Positions 7,880 through 16,570 of a stretch of 64,000 nucleotides of DNA are shown in pieces; position 1 is the stretch's first letter; each line of letters opens with the position of its first letter. A program made the position numbers and the translations under genes. The notes beneath the pieces are model-generated. The model worked only from the letters and a program-made list of their open reading frames with translations, did no database searches and was not told the origin of the DNA. The DNA is from Nesterenkonia sp. LB17 (GTDB lineage: Bacteria; Actinomycetota; Actinomycetes; Actinomycetales; Micrococcaceae): the NCBI RefSeq assembly GCF_022565915.1, contig NZ_JAJOYX010000001.1, positions 62,001 through 126,000 of the forward strand. Reading direction: 5' to 3'.

Positions 7880-8410
7880 TCAGCGTCCGTTGCTCCCGGA
7901 GGGCTTGGTGGACGAGTCGGTGTTGCTGCTCGAGGACGAGTCGGTGTTGCTGCTCGAGGACGAGTCGGTGTTGCTGCTCGAGGACGAGTCGGTGTTGCTG
8001 CTCGAGGACGAGTCGGACGAGCCGGTGCCGCCGGAGGACTGGCGGGCCTTCTCATCCGCCGCGTCGGCCTGCTTCTCGACCTTCTCGGCGGCCTGATCGA
8101 CCAGCTTCTCGGCGCTGCTGCCGGCCTTCTTCACGGTGTCTTCGGCGCGCGCGGCGGCGTCGATCGCCACGTCGGCCACCGGAGTGGCGGCGTCGTTGGC
8201 GTGCTTCTTGACCGAGTCGGCCACGGTGGAGACGTACTGCTTGGCAGTCTCTCCGGCCTTGGTCACGGTCTCCTGGACCTTGGGGTCCTTCCAGGTCTCC
8301 GCGGCGTTCTTCTTCACGGCGTTGAGGCTCCGCTCGAATTCTGCCTTGCCGCGCTTGCTGCCGATGATGTAGCCGATGGCTACGCCGGCGCCCAGTGTGA
8401 ACAGTCGCAT
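7880..8410 (-). CDS. YtxH-like membrane-anchored protein with Ser/Asn repeat tail
   Basis: 176 residues. ATG 8410 is preceded by GGAG at a good distance; a TTG two codons earlier is less likely. Residues 1-18 form a membrane segment with a glycine motif (AIGYIIGSKRGKAEFE) typical of YtxH/gas-vesicle-related stress proteins. A long Ala/Lys/Glu amphipathic helical stretch follows (KKAGSSAEKLVDQAAEKVEK), probably coiled coil. The C terminus is four perfect copies of an 8-residue unit, DSSSSSNT, then a short basic end. It likely sits in the membrane with its helical part in the cytoplasm; function unknown, possibly envelope stress. Confidence 0.75.
   Translation of the reverse strand: MRLFTLGAGVAIGYIIGSKRGKAEFERSLNAVKKNAAETWKDPKVQETVTKAGETAKQYVSTVADSVKKHANDAATPVADVAIDAAARAEDTVKKAGSSAEKLVDQAAEKVEKQADAADEKARQSSGGTGSSDSSSSSNTDSSSSSNTDSSSSSNTDSSSSSNTDSSTKPSGSNGR
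7911..8016 (-). repeat. 24-bp perfect tandem repeat inside the YtxH-like gene
   Basis: Four identical 24-bp units (7911, 7935, 7959, 7983) plus a 10-bp partial fifth. Each encodes DSSSSSNT. Since 24 is divisible by three, copy-number change would lengthen or shorten the tail without a frameshift. Confidence 0.9.
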
Positions 8411-8416
8411 GGTCAA

Positions 8417-8610
8417 CTCCGTTCTGACGGTGGATGAGTCTCTCGTGTCTTACGAGTCCCTTTAGAACTTAGTCTGCTTTGCACGCCGATGTCACGGTCA
8501 TGACCCCTGATGGACCCTGATTCCACCCTGATTCAGCACCCGGCTCCATCCCTGGTTCGCGCCGCAGGGGTCGCCTGTTCGAGCTCAGACCGGAGCCTCG
8601 GATCGGCGGC
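8417..8610. other. intergenic region between panD and the YtxH-like gene
   Basis: Contains the ribosome site of the YtxH-like gene at its left end and the end of panD at its right. A run of related CCCTGATG/CCCTGATT words occurs near 8500-8540. I see no further gene or clear terminator. Confidence 0.4.
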
Positions 8611-9033
8611 TCAGCCGAGCGTCGCGGTGCGCGGGTCCAGCTGGTCCGTCGCGCCCGGCACCGGCTCGGCCGGGTCGTGGCCGAGCGCCACGATCCGGTT
8701 CTCACCGTCCACATGGACCACCTGCGGCTCGTGGGAGGCGAGCTCGAGCGCGTCCAGCATCACGTAGCTGATCAGGATGATCAGGTCCCCTGGATCCACC
8801 AGGTGGGCGGCGGCGCCGTTGATCCCGATGACACTCGATCCGCGCGGACCAGCGATGGTGTAGGTCTCCAGGCGTGCACCGTTGGTGATGTCGACCACCT
8901 GGACCTTCTCGCCCTCGACGATCCCTGCCGCGTCGAGCAGATCGGCGTCCACGGTGATGGACCCCACGTAGTGCAGGTCCGCGTGGGTCACGGTGGCGCG
9001 GTGGATCTTGCCGCCCATGACGGTCCTCAGCAT
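8611..9033 (-). CDS. panD: aspartate 1-decarboxylase (pro-enzyme)
   Basis: Decarboxylates L-aspartate to beta-alanine for pantothenate and coenzyme A. The pro-enzyme self-cleaves between Gly24 and Ser25 ([10 protein letters not shown]) to make the pyruvoyl group. Other family features: [32 protein letters not shown]. 140 residues, normal. The start [15 protein letters not shown] matches known PanD starts. Downstream of the P-type ATPase gene on the same strand with a 46-nt gap, so it may be co-transcribed. Confidence 0.95.
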   Translation of the reverse strand: MLRTVMGGKIHRATVTHADLHYVGSITVDADLLDAAGIVEGEKVQVVDITNGARLETYTIAGPRGSSVIGINGAAAHLVDPGDLIILISYVMLDALELASHEPQVVHVDGENRIVALGHDPAEPVPGATDQLDPRTATLG

Positions 9034-9079
9034 GCTCGGCTCGCTTTCGACGAAGGAAGGGTGCTCATGACGTGGTCCA

Positions 9080-11674
9080 TTATCCAGCGTCCGAGCCGAG
9101 CCCGGTATTCCCGGGCGCGGGCCGCCGTGTGGTCAGCGCCGTGACGGCCCGGCTCCCGACCTCGACGAGCCCGCAGCCCAGGATGCTGGAGACGATCGCC
9201 GCCACCAGCAGCTCGGTCGAGGGCATCACGAAGAGGTGGTACTGCACAGATATGGGGAGCAGGAGCACCGCGGCGAGGAGCAGGTACATGGTCCCGATCA
9301 GGGCCACCCGCGGCCACGTCAGCGGGCGCAGCGCCACATTGAGCACCCAGAGGCCCACCGCGGTCAGGCACAGCGTCGTGGCGGTCTGGATCGCCGCGGA
9401 GGGCGCTTCGAGGTAACGGCCGAAGGCGCTGACCGTGACCACTGCGAGCACGATCGCGATCGCCGTCGGGATGGAGAAGAGCATCGAGCGGCGGAGGAAC
9501 CCCGGTCGGTAGAGCCGCGGATTGGGCATCAGGGCGAGGAAGAACGCCGGGAATCCGATCATGAGGAAGTCCACGGTCGAGAACTGACGGGGAAGGAACG
9601 GGAACTCCCAGAAGAGCAGCCCGTAGATCAGCCCGAGCAGGATCGCATAGGCGGTCTTGGACAGGAACAGGTGCGCCACCCGCTCGGTGTTGGCGATGAC
9701 CTTGCGGCCCTGTTCCAGCACCGAGGGGAGCCGGTCGAAGCGACCGTCGAGCAGCACCATCCGAGAGACCGCCTTGGTGGCCGGTGCGCCGTCGCCCATG
9801 GCGATCCCCAGGTCAGCCTTCTTCATGGCCAGGGCGTCGTTGACTCCGTCGCCGGTCATCGCCACGACGTGTCCGGCAGACTTCAGCGCCTCCACCATGG
9901 TGCGCTTCTGCTCGGGGGAGACCCGGCCGAACACCGAATGGTGTTCCAACGTCTCGCGCAGCGCCACGGGGTCTTCTGGCAGCGCGGAGGCGTCCACGGC
10001 GTCGCCTTCGATGACCATGCCCACCTCGCGGGCCACCGCGGCGGCCGTCTTGGGGGAGTCGCCGGAGATCACCTTCAGCGCGATGTTCTGCTCACGGAAA
10101 TACTGAAGCGTGGCATGGGCCTCGGGACGGACGTTCTCCTTGAAGGTCAGCAGCGCCACCGGGACCATTCCCTGCGGCAGTCGCTGCCCCCGGCCGAGCG
10201 GCCCGGTGTCGCCGTCGATGATCGGGCCGTCCAAGGGCGCGTGGGCGAGCAGCATCGTGCGCAGTCCCCGGCTGGAGAGCTCCTCGGTGCGGTTCAGCAG
10301 CTGCTCCGTGCGCACCTGCGGGTCGGTGGAGTCCCCGCGGAGGATCTCCGGGGCGCCCAGCACCCAGTGCCCGGCGAGACCGCCGGCGTCCGCGGCGAAG
10401 CTCACGGCGGAGAAACGCCTGGCCGAGGAGAACTGGACCTGACTGGCCACCCGGTGCCGAGGCAGGGCCGTGTAGGGTGCGCGCAGCGCCGCCGCGGTGG
10501 CGTTCGCGCCCTCATCGGCGCCGAAGAAGGCCAGCACCTGCTCCCACTCGGCGGTCCCCTCCAGCGCGGTGGACCCCGGGTCGCGGCGGGCCGGGGCGGG
10601 AAGCCCGCGCGGACTCAGCGCGGTGGCCCGGTGGAAGGCGATGGTGCCGTCGGTGAGCGTGCCGGTCTTGTCCAGACAGACCACATCCACCCGGGCCAGG
10701 ATCTCCACGGCCGGCTGCTCCTGGAGCAGCACGTTCTCCCGGGAGAGCTTCACGGCGGCCACGGCGAAGGCGATGGTCGTCATCAGGGCCAGCCCCTGGG
10801 GGATCATCGCGGTGACCGAGGACACCGAGGTGACCAGCGCGTCCCGCCACTGGCCCGACTCCCAGGCGGTGTTCCAGCCGCCGAAGGCCTGCATCTGGCC
10901 GTTGAGCACCACCGCCACGATGGGCAGCAGCACCATGGAGAGCCAGAAGGCGATCTTCTCCATCGCGCGGCGCAGCTCCGAGTTGATCTTCTGATATCGC
11001 TTCGCCTCGGTGGCCAGCCTCACCGCATGGGCCCGTTCCCCCACGGCAGTCACCCGGAATCTTCCGGATCCCGCCACCACGGCGGTCCCGGAGAGGATCC
11101 GGTCGTCGCGGCGCTTGGCCACGGCATCGGACTCCCCGGTGAGCATCGATTCGTCCACGTCGAGCCCCTCGGCGCTGAGCACCGCGCCGTCGGCGGGGAT
11201 CTCGTCGCCGCGGCGCAGCTCGACGACGTCGTCGAGCACGATCTGTTCGCGGTGGATCTGCAGGAGCATCCCGTCCCGCAGCACCCGCACATCGTCCTGG
11301 TGCAGCAGCGCGATGGCATCAAGCTTGCGCTTGGCGCTGTACTCCTGGAAGAGCCCGATGAAGACGTTGGCCACCGCTGCGACCGCGAAGAGCAGGTCCA
11401 GCCAGCGTCCCAGCAGGATGATGGCCAGTGCACAGAGCCCGATGATGAGATTGAACAGCGTCATCAGGTGGGTGCGCAGAATGTCGGTGATCGAGCGCGA
11501 GGTGGTTCGCGGCTGGACGTTCGCCAGTCCCAGCCGGTTTCGCTCCAGCACCTGCACCGAGCTCAGACCAGCGGTTTCGAGCGTCTTGGGGTCCACGGCA
11601 GACCTTGTCTCCGCGGTGTCGCGGATCGCAGTCCTCTGGGCAGCCACAGGGCCAGAGTCTACAGTTCGGATCAA
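9080..11674 (-). CDS. P-type cation-transporting ATPase, CtpE-like
   Basis: 864 residues, ten or so membrane segments. Actuator motif LTGES, phosphorylation site DKTGTLTDG, hinge motif [20 protein letters not shown]. The C-terminal half ([20 protein letters not shown], then six hydrophobic segments) resembles mycobacterial CtpE, reported as a calcium-uptake ATPase. It lacks N-terminal heavy-metal-binding CxxC domains. Start ATG 11674 overlaps the upstream gene's stop (ATGA), so both are one operon. Cation specificity cannot be read reliably from sequence. Confidence 0.85.
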   Translation of the reverse strand: MIRTVDSGPVAAQRTAIRDTAETRSAVDPKTLETAGLSSVQVLERNRLGLANVQPRTTSRSITDILRTHLMTLFNLIIGLCALAIILLGRWLDLLFAVAAVANVFIGLFQEYSAKRKLDAIALLHQDDVRVLRDGMLLQIHREQIVLDDVVELRRGDEIPADGAVLSAEGLDVDESMLTGESDAVAKRRDDRILSGTAVVAGSGRFRVTAVGERAHAVRLATEAKRYQKINSELRRAMEKIAFWLSMVLLPIVAVVLNGQMQAFGGWNTAWESGQWRDALVTSVSSVTAMIPQGLALMTTIAFAVAAVKLSRENVLLQEQPAVEILARVDVVCLDKTGTLTDGTIAFHRATALSPRGLPAPARRDPGSTALEGTAEWEQVLAFFGADEGANATAAALRAPYTALPRHRVASQVQFSSARRFSAVSFAADAGGLAGHWVLGAPEILRGDSTDPQVRTEQLLNRTEELSSRGLRTMLLAHAPLDGPIIDGDTGPLGRGQRLPQGMVPVALLTFKENVRPEAHATLQYFREQNIALKVISGDSPKTAAAVAREVGMVIEGDAVDASALPEDPVALRETLEHHSVFGRVSPEQKRTMVEALKSAGHVVAMTGDGVNDALAMKKADLGIAMGDGAPATKAVSRMVLLDGRFDRLPSVLEQGRKVIANTERVAHLFLSKTAYAILLGLIYGLLFWEFPFLPRQFSTVDFLMIGFPAFFLALMPNPRLYRPGFLRRSMLFSIPTAIAIVLAVVTVSAFGRYLEAPSAAIQTATTLCLTAVGLWVLNVALRPLTWPRVALIGTMYLLLAAVLLLPISVQYHLFVMPSTELLVAAIVSSILGCGLVEVGSRAVTALTTRRPAPGNTGLGSDAG

Positions 11675-12744
11675 TCGGAGCCGGAGACCGCGACGATCAG
11701 CTCCTCGCCGCTGGCACCGACCTCGATGCTGAGCGCGAAGTCGACCTGGTGGCTCTCTTCAAGGCTCGCCCCATCGTGGAAGTGCCGCGAGTCGAAGGTG
11801 ACCGTGGCCGACATGTCGGCACCGGGGGTCTCCCAGCCCTCCTCGGCGAAGTCGAGCGTGAGGCCCTCGGGCTCAGGCATCCGCCAGCTGATGGACTCGG
11901 TGACCACCTGGTTGGGGGTGTTGATGCCCATGGGGCATCCGGCGGGCATCAGCACCTGCTGATCGGCACAGCCGTCCAGATAGGCCCCGACCTCTTCCTG
12001 GAGCAGGTCCTGGGCGGCCTCGGAGGCCTGGAGCTCCAGCGTGATCTGGTGGGCCTGGCCGTCGTCGTCCCCCTCCCCGGCGTCCTGGACCACCACGTAG
12101 CGAGAGGCGCCGACCAGCCATTCGCTGTCCACCGCGATCTCCACCACGGCCGGGACATAGGTCCGCAGCGTCGCGGAGTCGTCTTCGAGGTTCACCGGCT
12201 CACCGTTCACGGTGATCTGCGCGATGCCGCCGGCCGCGGCGCCGGGCACATCGATCTGCAGCTGGCTCATCGACGCCGCCGTGAGCTCCCAGTCCGGGAA
12301 GAAGGCCAGCGTGTTCTGCTGGGATTCCATGGGCAGCTGGGTCTCGAAGCTCTCACCCTCGATGTCGAACTGCATCATCGCGCGTCCCCGCTGCCCGGGG
12401 TCTTCCTCGAACCTGGTGTTCTCGATGCCTGCGGCGCTGCGTGCAAGCGCGTCTCCGTCCAGCAGCAGGCTGTCCATCGGGGCGCCCTCCGCCGCGTCCA
12501 GCGCGGCGGGGTCGAAGAATCCCAGCGCCTCGGATCCGCTGCCTCGGGTGATCGAGTCCCAGTACTCCTGCGCGGTGTGACCCGGGGTGTAGATCCTCTC
12601 GCTGACCTGCCAGATGGCGACGCCGCCGGCCGCCAGCGCCAGGACCAGCGCGGCCGCCCACGCCACCAGCAGTCCGCGGCGGGAGCGGGTGCGCCCGGGC
12701 GCCCCGGGTGGGGGCGGCGGAGGGGAGTGGGGGGCCTGCGACAT
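11671..12744 (-). CDS. membrane-anchored extracytoplasmic protein of unknown function
   Basis: 357 residues: Pro-rich cytoplasmic tail, one membrane segment (about residues 24-47), then a 300-residue outside domain. A first NTF2-like part is suggested by HTAQEYWDSITRGSGSEAL, followed by repeated beta-rich stretches. Two cysteines (DGCADQQ, PAGCPMG) could form a disulfide. Translationally coupled to the CtpE-like ATPase, which hints at a shared envelope role. TACGCT lies 7 nt before the ATG, giving a leaderless start. Confidence 0.7.
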   Translation of the reverse strand: MSQAPHSPPPPPPGAPGRTRSRRGLLVAWAAALVLALAAGGVAIWQVSERIYTPGHTAQEYWDSITRGSGSEALGFFDPAALDAAEGAPMDSLLLDGDALARSAAGIENTRFEEDPGQRGRAMMQFDIEGESFETQLPMESQQNTLAFFPDWELTAASMSQLQIDVPGAAAGGIAQITVNGEPVNLEDDSATLRTYVPAVVEIAVDSEWLVGASRYVVVQDAGEGDDDGQAHQITLELQASEAAQDLLQEEVGAYLDGCADQQVLMPAGCPMGINTPNQVVTESISWRMPEPEGLTLDFAEEGWETPGADMSATVTFDSRHFHDGASLEESHQVDFALSIEVGASGEELIVAVSGSD

Positions 12745-12751
12745 AGGGTTC

Positions 12752-12757
12752 AGCGTA
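12752..12757 (-). promoter_or_regulatory. -10 element, leaderless start of the CtpE operon
   Basis: TACGCT on the minus strand, 7 nt before ATG 12744. Confidence 0.45.
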
Positions 12758-12848
12758 GCAATGCCCTGACCCTCCGCCCGTCGCTCGGCTGCCGCCCCGC
12801 AGGGGCCGCCCCGGTCGCCGGTTCGGTGATCGGTCGGGTCTGCGCTGA

Positions 12849-13811
12849 TCAGCCCAGCAGCACGGCGACCAGCACCACGGTGGGGATCGCCGCGATGGTG
12901 GTCAACAGGACCGTGTCGCGGGCGATGACCTCCCCGGCCTGATAGCGCACGGCAGTGACCAGCACGTTCTGCGCGGTCGGCAGGGCCGCCATGACCACCG
13001 CGACGAGCACCTGATGCGCATCGAGTCCGAAGACGAAGGACGCGAGCAGCCAGGCGAGCACCGGGTGCAGGATCAGCTTCAGGCCGGCGGCGAGGAACAC
13101 GTCACGACGCCGGGCGGAGGCCCTGCTCAGCGGCCGGCTGCCGACCAGGGAGAGGCCGAAGGCCAGCAGCATCAGCGGGATCGAGGCGCCGGCGAGGAGC
13201 TCGATCGCCTCCTGCACAGGGGTGGGGAAGCTCAGTCCCTGCCAGGAGAAGAGCAGGCCGAGAGCGGCGCCGATGATCATCGGGTTCACCGCCGACTGCC
13301 CCAGGCTGCGCAGCACCGCGATGCGGGGGCGGGGCCGGACCTTCGGCGTCGTGCCCGCGTCGCGGGTCAGCAGGTCCAGTGCGGTGACGTAGATCGGGGT
13401 GTAGATCGCCAGCTGGAACATGATGATCGGCGCGGCGAGCGCGACGTCGCCGAGCACATAGGCCGCGATCGGGAAGCCGAGGTTGGCGCCGTTGACCAGC
13501 GACCCGCTCATTCCGCCGATCATCAGATCAGACCCGGCGCGGCCCTTGAGCAGCAGGAGTCGGCCGAGCAGGATGAACGCGACCAGGGTCATCAGAGCAC
13601 CGATGGTCGCGATGGCGAACTGCGGCCCGAGCACCTCGCGCAGCGAGGATTCGGAGATGGTGACGAAGAGCAGGCAGGGGGAGGCCACGAAGAACGCGAC
13701 GCGGCTCATCACCACGCGCGCATCGGGGCCGAGCACCCCGAACCTGCCGATGCTCCAGCCGACCGCGATGATCAGCCAGATGATGGTGAAGCCGGAGAGG
13801 ACCGCGCCCAC
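12849..13811 (-). CDS. AEC-family transporter (auxin efflux carrier type)
   Basis: 320 residues, about ten hydrophobic segments in two five-helix halves. Typical AEC pieces: FTIIWLIIAVGWSIGRFGVL at the start, GGMSGSLVNGANLGFPIAAYVLGD in the middle, and MAALPTAQNVLVTAVRYQAGEVIARDTVLLTT near the end. The family moves organic acids or amino-acid derivatives; substrate unknown. Stands alone on its strand. Confidence 0.88.
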   Translation of the reverse strand: MGAVLSGFTIIWLIIAVGWSIGRFGVLGPDARVVMSRVAFFVASPCLLFVTISESSLREVLGPQFAIATIGALMTLVAFILLGRLLLLKGRAGSDLMIGGMSGSLVNGANLGFPIAAYVLGDVALAAPIIMFQLAIYTPIYVTALDLLTRDAGTTPKVRPRPRIAVLRSLGQSAVNPMIIGAALGLLFSWQGLSFPTPVQEAIELLAGASIPLMLLAFGLSLVGSRPLSRASARRRDVFLAAGLKLILHPVLAWLLASFVFGLDAHQVLVAVVMAALPTAQNVLVTAVRYQAGEVIARDTVLLTTIAAIPTVVLVAVLLG

Positions 13812-13901
13812 GACACTCCTCCCGGCTCCTGCAGCAGATTCAGCTCAACACTCTAGCCCCGGCGGGGGCGGTGCGAGCGCTGCCGCTCAGCGGAGGTCAG
13901 C

Positions 13902-14369
13902 TCATTGCTGGGCTTCGGCGTCCTCGGCAGGGCTGATGAAGTCGGTGCGGATCCGCTCCACGCCCTCGGCGGAGATCTGGAAGCCATGCTCCTGGCCGGC
14001 GTCGATCATGATGCCGGCGCCGGTGATCGACTGCACGATGGCGACCCCGGGGGCCTCCACGGCATGCGGAGCGTGCTCCTTGTAGTCATCGGGAATGTTC
14101 CCGCTGGTGCTGAACAGCGCGATCAACGGGTTGCCCTCGTTGTCCTGCAGCGTCAGCGGATTCACCGAACCGGTCTCGTCGTTGACCTCCTCGGGGCTGA
14201 GGAAGAAGACGCTGCTGGTCAGGAAGGTCCGGATGATCTCGCCGGCCTGCGCGGTGCCGTCCTTGCCCTCGATCAGGACCTGCTCGAGCGTGGCGGCGGG
14301 GCCGACCTGCTCGGCGGCTGCGTCGGTGGCGGGAGTCTGCTCTGGCTGGGTATTGGGAGTCTCGGTCAT
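13902..14369 (-). CDS. SseB-family protein
   Basis: 155 residues. After a Thr/Pro/Glu-rich lead, the SseB N-terminal domain pattern appears: [11 protein letters not shown], then [27 protein letters not shown] and [18 protein letters not shown]. These small cytosolic proteins are common in actinobacteria; enzymatic role unknown. Divergent from dcd with a 90-bp gap. Confidence 0.75.
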   Translation of the reverse strand: MTETPNTQPEQTPATDAAAEQVGPAATLEQVLIEGKDGTAQAGEIIRTFLTSSVFFLSPEEVNDETGSVNPLTLQDNEGNPLIALFSTSGNIPDDYKEHAPHAVEAPGVAIVQSITGAGIMIDAGQEHGFQISAEGVERIRTDFISPAEDAEAQQ

Positions 14370-14447
14370 GTCTCTACGCGATCACGGACTCGCGCAGAAT
14401 GCAATGCGAACGGGCCCGGCTCGTCTCCGGCAAGTGCTGTGCTGAGG

Positions 14448-14453
14448 TACTTT
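14448..14453 (+). promoter_or_regulatory. -10 element, leaderless start of dcd
   Basis: TACTTT followed by 6 nt and the GTG at 14460. It decides the start, since no ribosome site is present. Confidence 0.5.
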
Positions 14454-14459
14454 GGGCGA

Positions 14460-15038
14460 GTGCTGCTATCTGACCGAGACATCCGAGCCGAGATCGACGC
14501 CGAGCGGATCAGGCTGGACCCGCTGGACACCTCGATGATCCAACCCTCAAGCGTGGATGTGCGCCTGGAGCGCATGTTCCGGCTCTTCGACAACCACAAA
14601 TACGCCCACATCGACCCGGCGGCGGACCAGCCGGATCTGACCCGGCTGGTGGAGGTGGATCCCGAGGAGCCCTTCATCCTGCATCCCGGGGAGTTCGTGC
14701 TCGGCGCCACCTATGAGTCGGTCACCCTGCCCGACGACGTCGCGGCCCGGCTGGAGGGCAAGAGCTCACTGGGCCGGCTGGGACTGCTGACCCACTCCAC
14801 CGCGGGGTTCATCGACCCCGGGTTCTCCGGGCAGGTCACCCTGGAGCTCTCCAACATGGCCACGCTGCCGATCAAGCTGTGGCCCGGGTCGAAGATCGGT
14901 CAGCTCTGCTTCTTCCGGCTGAGCTCTCCGGCCGAGCACGGCTACGGCACCGGGGCGCATCAGTCCCGCTATCAGGGCCAGCGCGGACCCACGGCCTCGC
15001 GCAGCCACGCGAACTTCCACCGCACGATCATCAGGTAG
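14460..15038 (+). CDS. dcd: dCTP deaminase, dUMP-forming (bifunctional type)
   Basis: Converts dCTP to dUMP in the pyrimidine deoxynucleotide pathway. GTG 14460 gives [17 protein letters not shown], matching the mycobacterial enzyme's start; longer upstream reading is not credible. Conserved blocks: [31 protein letters not shown], the active-site [19 protein letters not shown] with IDPGFSG, and the C-terminal [12 protein letters not shown]. Length 192 equals the actinobacterial deaminase/dUTPase form, so both activities are likely. Confidence 0.94.
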   Translation: MLLSDRDIRAEIDAERIRLDPLDTSMIQPSSVDVRLERMFRLFDNHKYAHIDPAADQPDLTRLVEVDPEEPFILHPGEFVLGATYESVTLPDDVAARLEGKSSLGRLGLLTHSTAGFIDPGFSGQVTLELSNMATLPIKLWPGSKIGQLCFFRLSSPAEHGYGTGAHQSRYQGQRGPTASRSHANFHRTIIR

Positions 15039-15083
15039 CCCGAGGCCGGGTCAGCTCGGGGCCACTCCGCCCCGCCTCAGCCA

Positions 15084-16457
15084 TCAGCTGCGGTTCAGCA
15101 CCCGATGCTCGCGCATCTTCGCCGGACCGGTGGGGTTGTGCACCAGGGTCAGGGTGAGAAGCCCGATGCTCAGGATCACCACCACGCCGATGATGATCGC
15201 CTTGTCGCTGCCGCCCGCGCTCCACAGCAGCAGCGCGATCAGCCCCGGAGTCAGGAAGGACACGCTGCGCCCCGCCGTCGCGTAGAGCCCGAAGAGCTCA
15301 CCGGCCCGGCTCGGCGGTGCCAGCCGGGCCAGGAACGCCCGGGAAGAGGACTGCGCCGGGCCCACGAACACGCAGAGCATCAGCCCGAAGACCCAGAAGG
15401 CGCCCGTCGGGGTGACCACGAAGCCGCCGAAGCTGCGCTCCACGTCGAGGAAGTACAGGATTGCGGCGGTGATGATCAGCGCGGTCACACAGGTGGCGAT
15501 CACTCGGCGCGGACCGACCCGGTCGTCGAACCAGCCGCCGATGAACGCCCCCAGCGCCGCGGCCACATTGCCGGCGATGCCGAAGAGCAGGATGTCGGAG
15601 GTGGTGAACCCGAAGACCGTGACACCGAGGATCGCGCCGTAGGTGAACACCGCGGAGAGCCCATCACGATAGATCGCGGAGGAGACCAGGAACCAGAAGG
15701 TGTTCCGGTCCTCACGCCAGAGTCCGATGACCAGCCCGACGAGCCTGCGGTAGGACTCCAGGATGCTGACCCGTTCCTGAATGACCTCCTGGTCGGCGGT
15801 CTTGAGCGGCGTCAGCAGCAGCGGCAGCGAGAAGATCAGGAACCAGGCGGCAGCCACCAGCGCCACTGCCCGGACGTTGACCATCTCATCCTCTCCCAGT
15901 CCGAACAGGTGCGGCGGCTCGCCGGCGACCAGACCGAAGTAGACGATGGCGAGGATCACGATCCCGCCGAGGTAGCCCGAGCCCCAGCCGATGCCTGAGA
16001 CTCGGCCCATCCGTGGCGAGTCAGCGATGTCGGTGATCATGGAGTTGTAGTTGAGGTTCGCGAACTCGTCGAAGAGCGTCATCGTGGCCATGAGGGTCAC
16101 GCCCAGGACCAGGTAGGCCTGGTCGGGCTTCACGAAGAAGCATGCCGCGACCAGCGCGATGACGATCAGGGTGTTGACGGCGAGCCAGCGTCGTCGTCGG
16201 CCGCCGTTGTCCGCCCGCTGCCCGATGACCGGGGCGGTGAGCGCGATGACCAGCCCGGCGATGGTGTTCGCGGTGGTCAGATACTGCGTGCCCTGCCCGC
16301 CCGGCCCGACCGCGTCGGCGATGTAGGTGCCGAAGACGAAGGTCACCATCACCGCGCTCACAGTGGCATTGCCCCAGCTCCACAGGCTCCAGACCGCGAT
16401 CAGCCGCTTCTTCAGCGGAGCGAGGGAGGAGGCCGCGACGGGCTCGATGCTGGTCAT
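15084..16457 (-). CDS. MFS transporter, UMF1/Atg22-like family
   Basis: Twelve hydrophobic segments. The AVWSLWSWGNATVSAVMVTFVF start, the NYNSMITDIADSPRMGRVSG loop and ALGAFIGGWFDDRVGPRRV after segment 8 are typical of the UMF1 (vacuole effluxer Atg22-like) branch of the major facilitator superfamily. Substrate unknown. I prefer ATG 16457 to the ATG ten codons upstream because TACTAT stands 6 nt before it. Convergent with dcd (45-nt gap) and divergent from the mrp operon. Confidence 0.86.
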   Translation of the reverse strand: MTSIEPVAASSLAPLKKRLIAVWSLWSWGNATVSAVMVTFVFGTYIADAVGPGGQGTQYLTTANTIAGLVIALTAPVIGQRADNGGRRRRWLAVNTLIVIALVAACFFVKPDQAYLVLGVTLMATMTLFDEFANLNYNSMITDIADSPRMGRVSGIGWGSGYLGGIVILAIVYFGLVAGEPPHLFGLGEDEMVNVRAVALVAAAWFLIFSLPLLLTPLKTADQEVIQERVSILESYRRLVGLVIGLWREDRNTFWFLVSSAIYRDGLSAVFTYGAILGVTVFGFTTSDILLFGIAGNVAAALGAFIGGWFDDRVGPRRVIATCVTALIITAAILYFLDVERSFGGFVVTPTGAFWVFGLMLCVFVGPAQSSSRAFLARLAPPSRAGELFGLYATAGRSVSFLTPGLIALLLWSAGGSDKAIIIGVVVILSIGLLTLTLVHNPTGPAKMREHRVLNRS

Positions 16458-16463
16458 TGCGGC

Positions 16464-16469
16464 ATAGTA
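16464..16469 (-). promoter_or_regulatory. -10 element, leaderless start of the UMF1 gene
   Basis: TACTAT on the minus strand, 6 nt before ATG 16457. The same region carries TTGCGG (16457-16462) and TAACAT (16482-16487) on the plus strand, a possible mrp promoter with a 19-nt spacer. Confidence 0.45.
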
Positions 16470-16570
16470 ACCCTGGTTTGTTAACATTGAGAGGATTGCC
16501 GCCGCAGAACCTGGATCCAGGAACTCGCAGTGAGGCGTGTGAGGCTGATGACTGGAGAGGAGCGGGGTAC

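Noticed and set aside
7911-8016. CRISPR-like repeat array
   Set aside because: Units are contiguous with no spacers and encode an in-frame peptide repeat.
9236-11962. A 908-codon open frame opposite the CtpE-like ATPase
   Set aside because: High-GC shadow frame; Gly/Arg/His-rich translation with no domain, while the minus frame has all P-type ATPase motifs.
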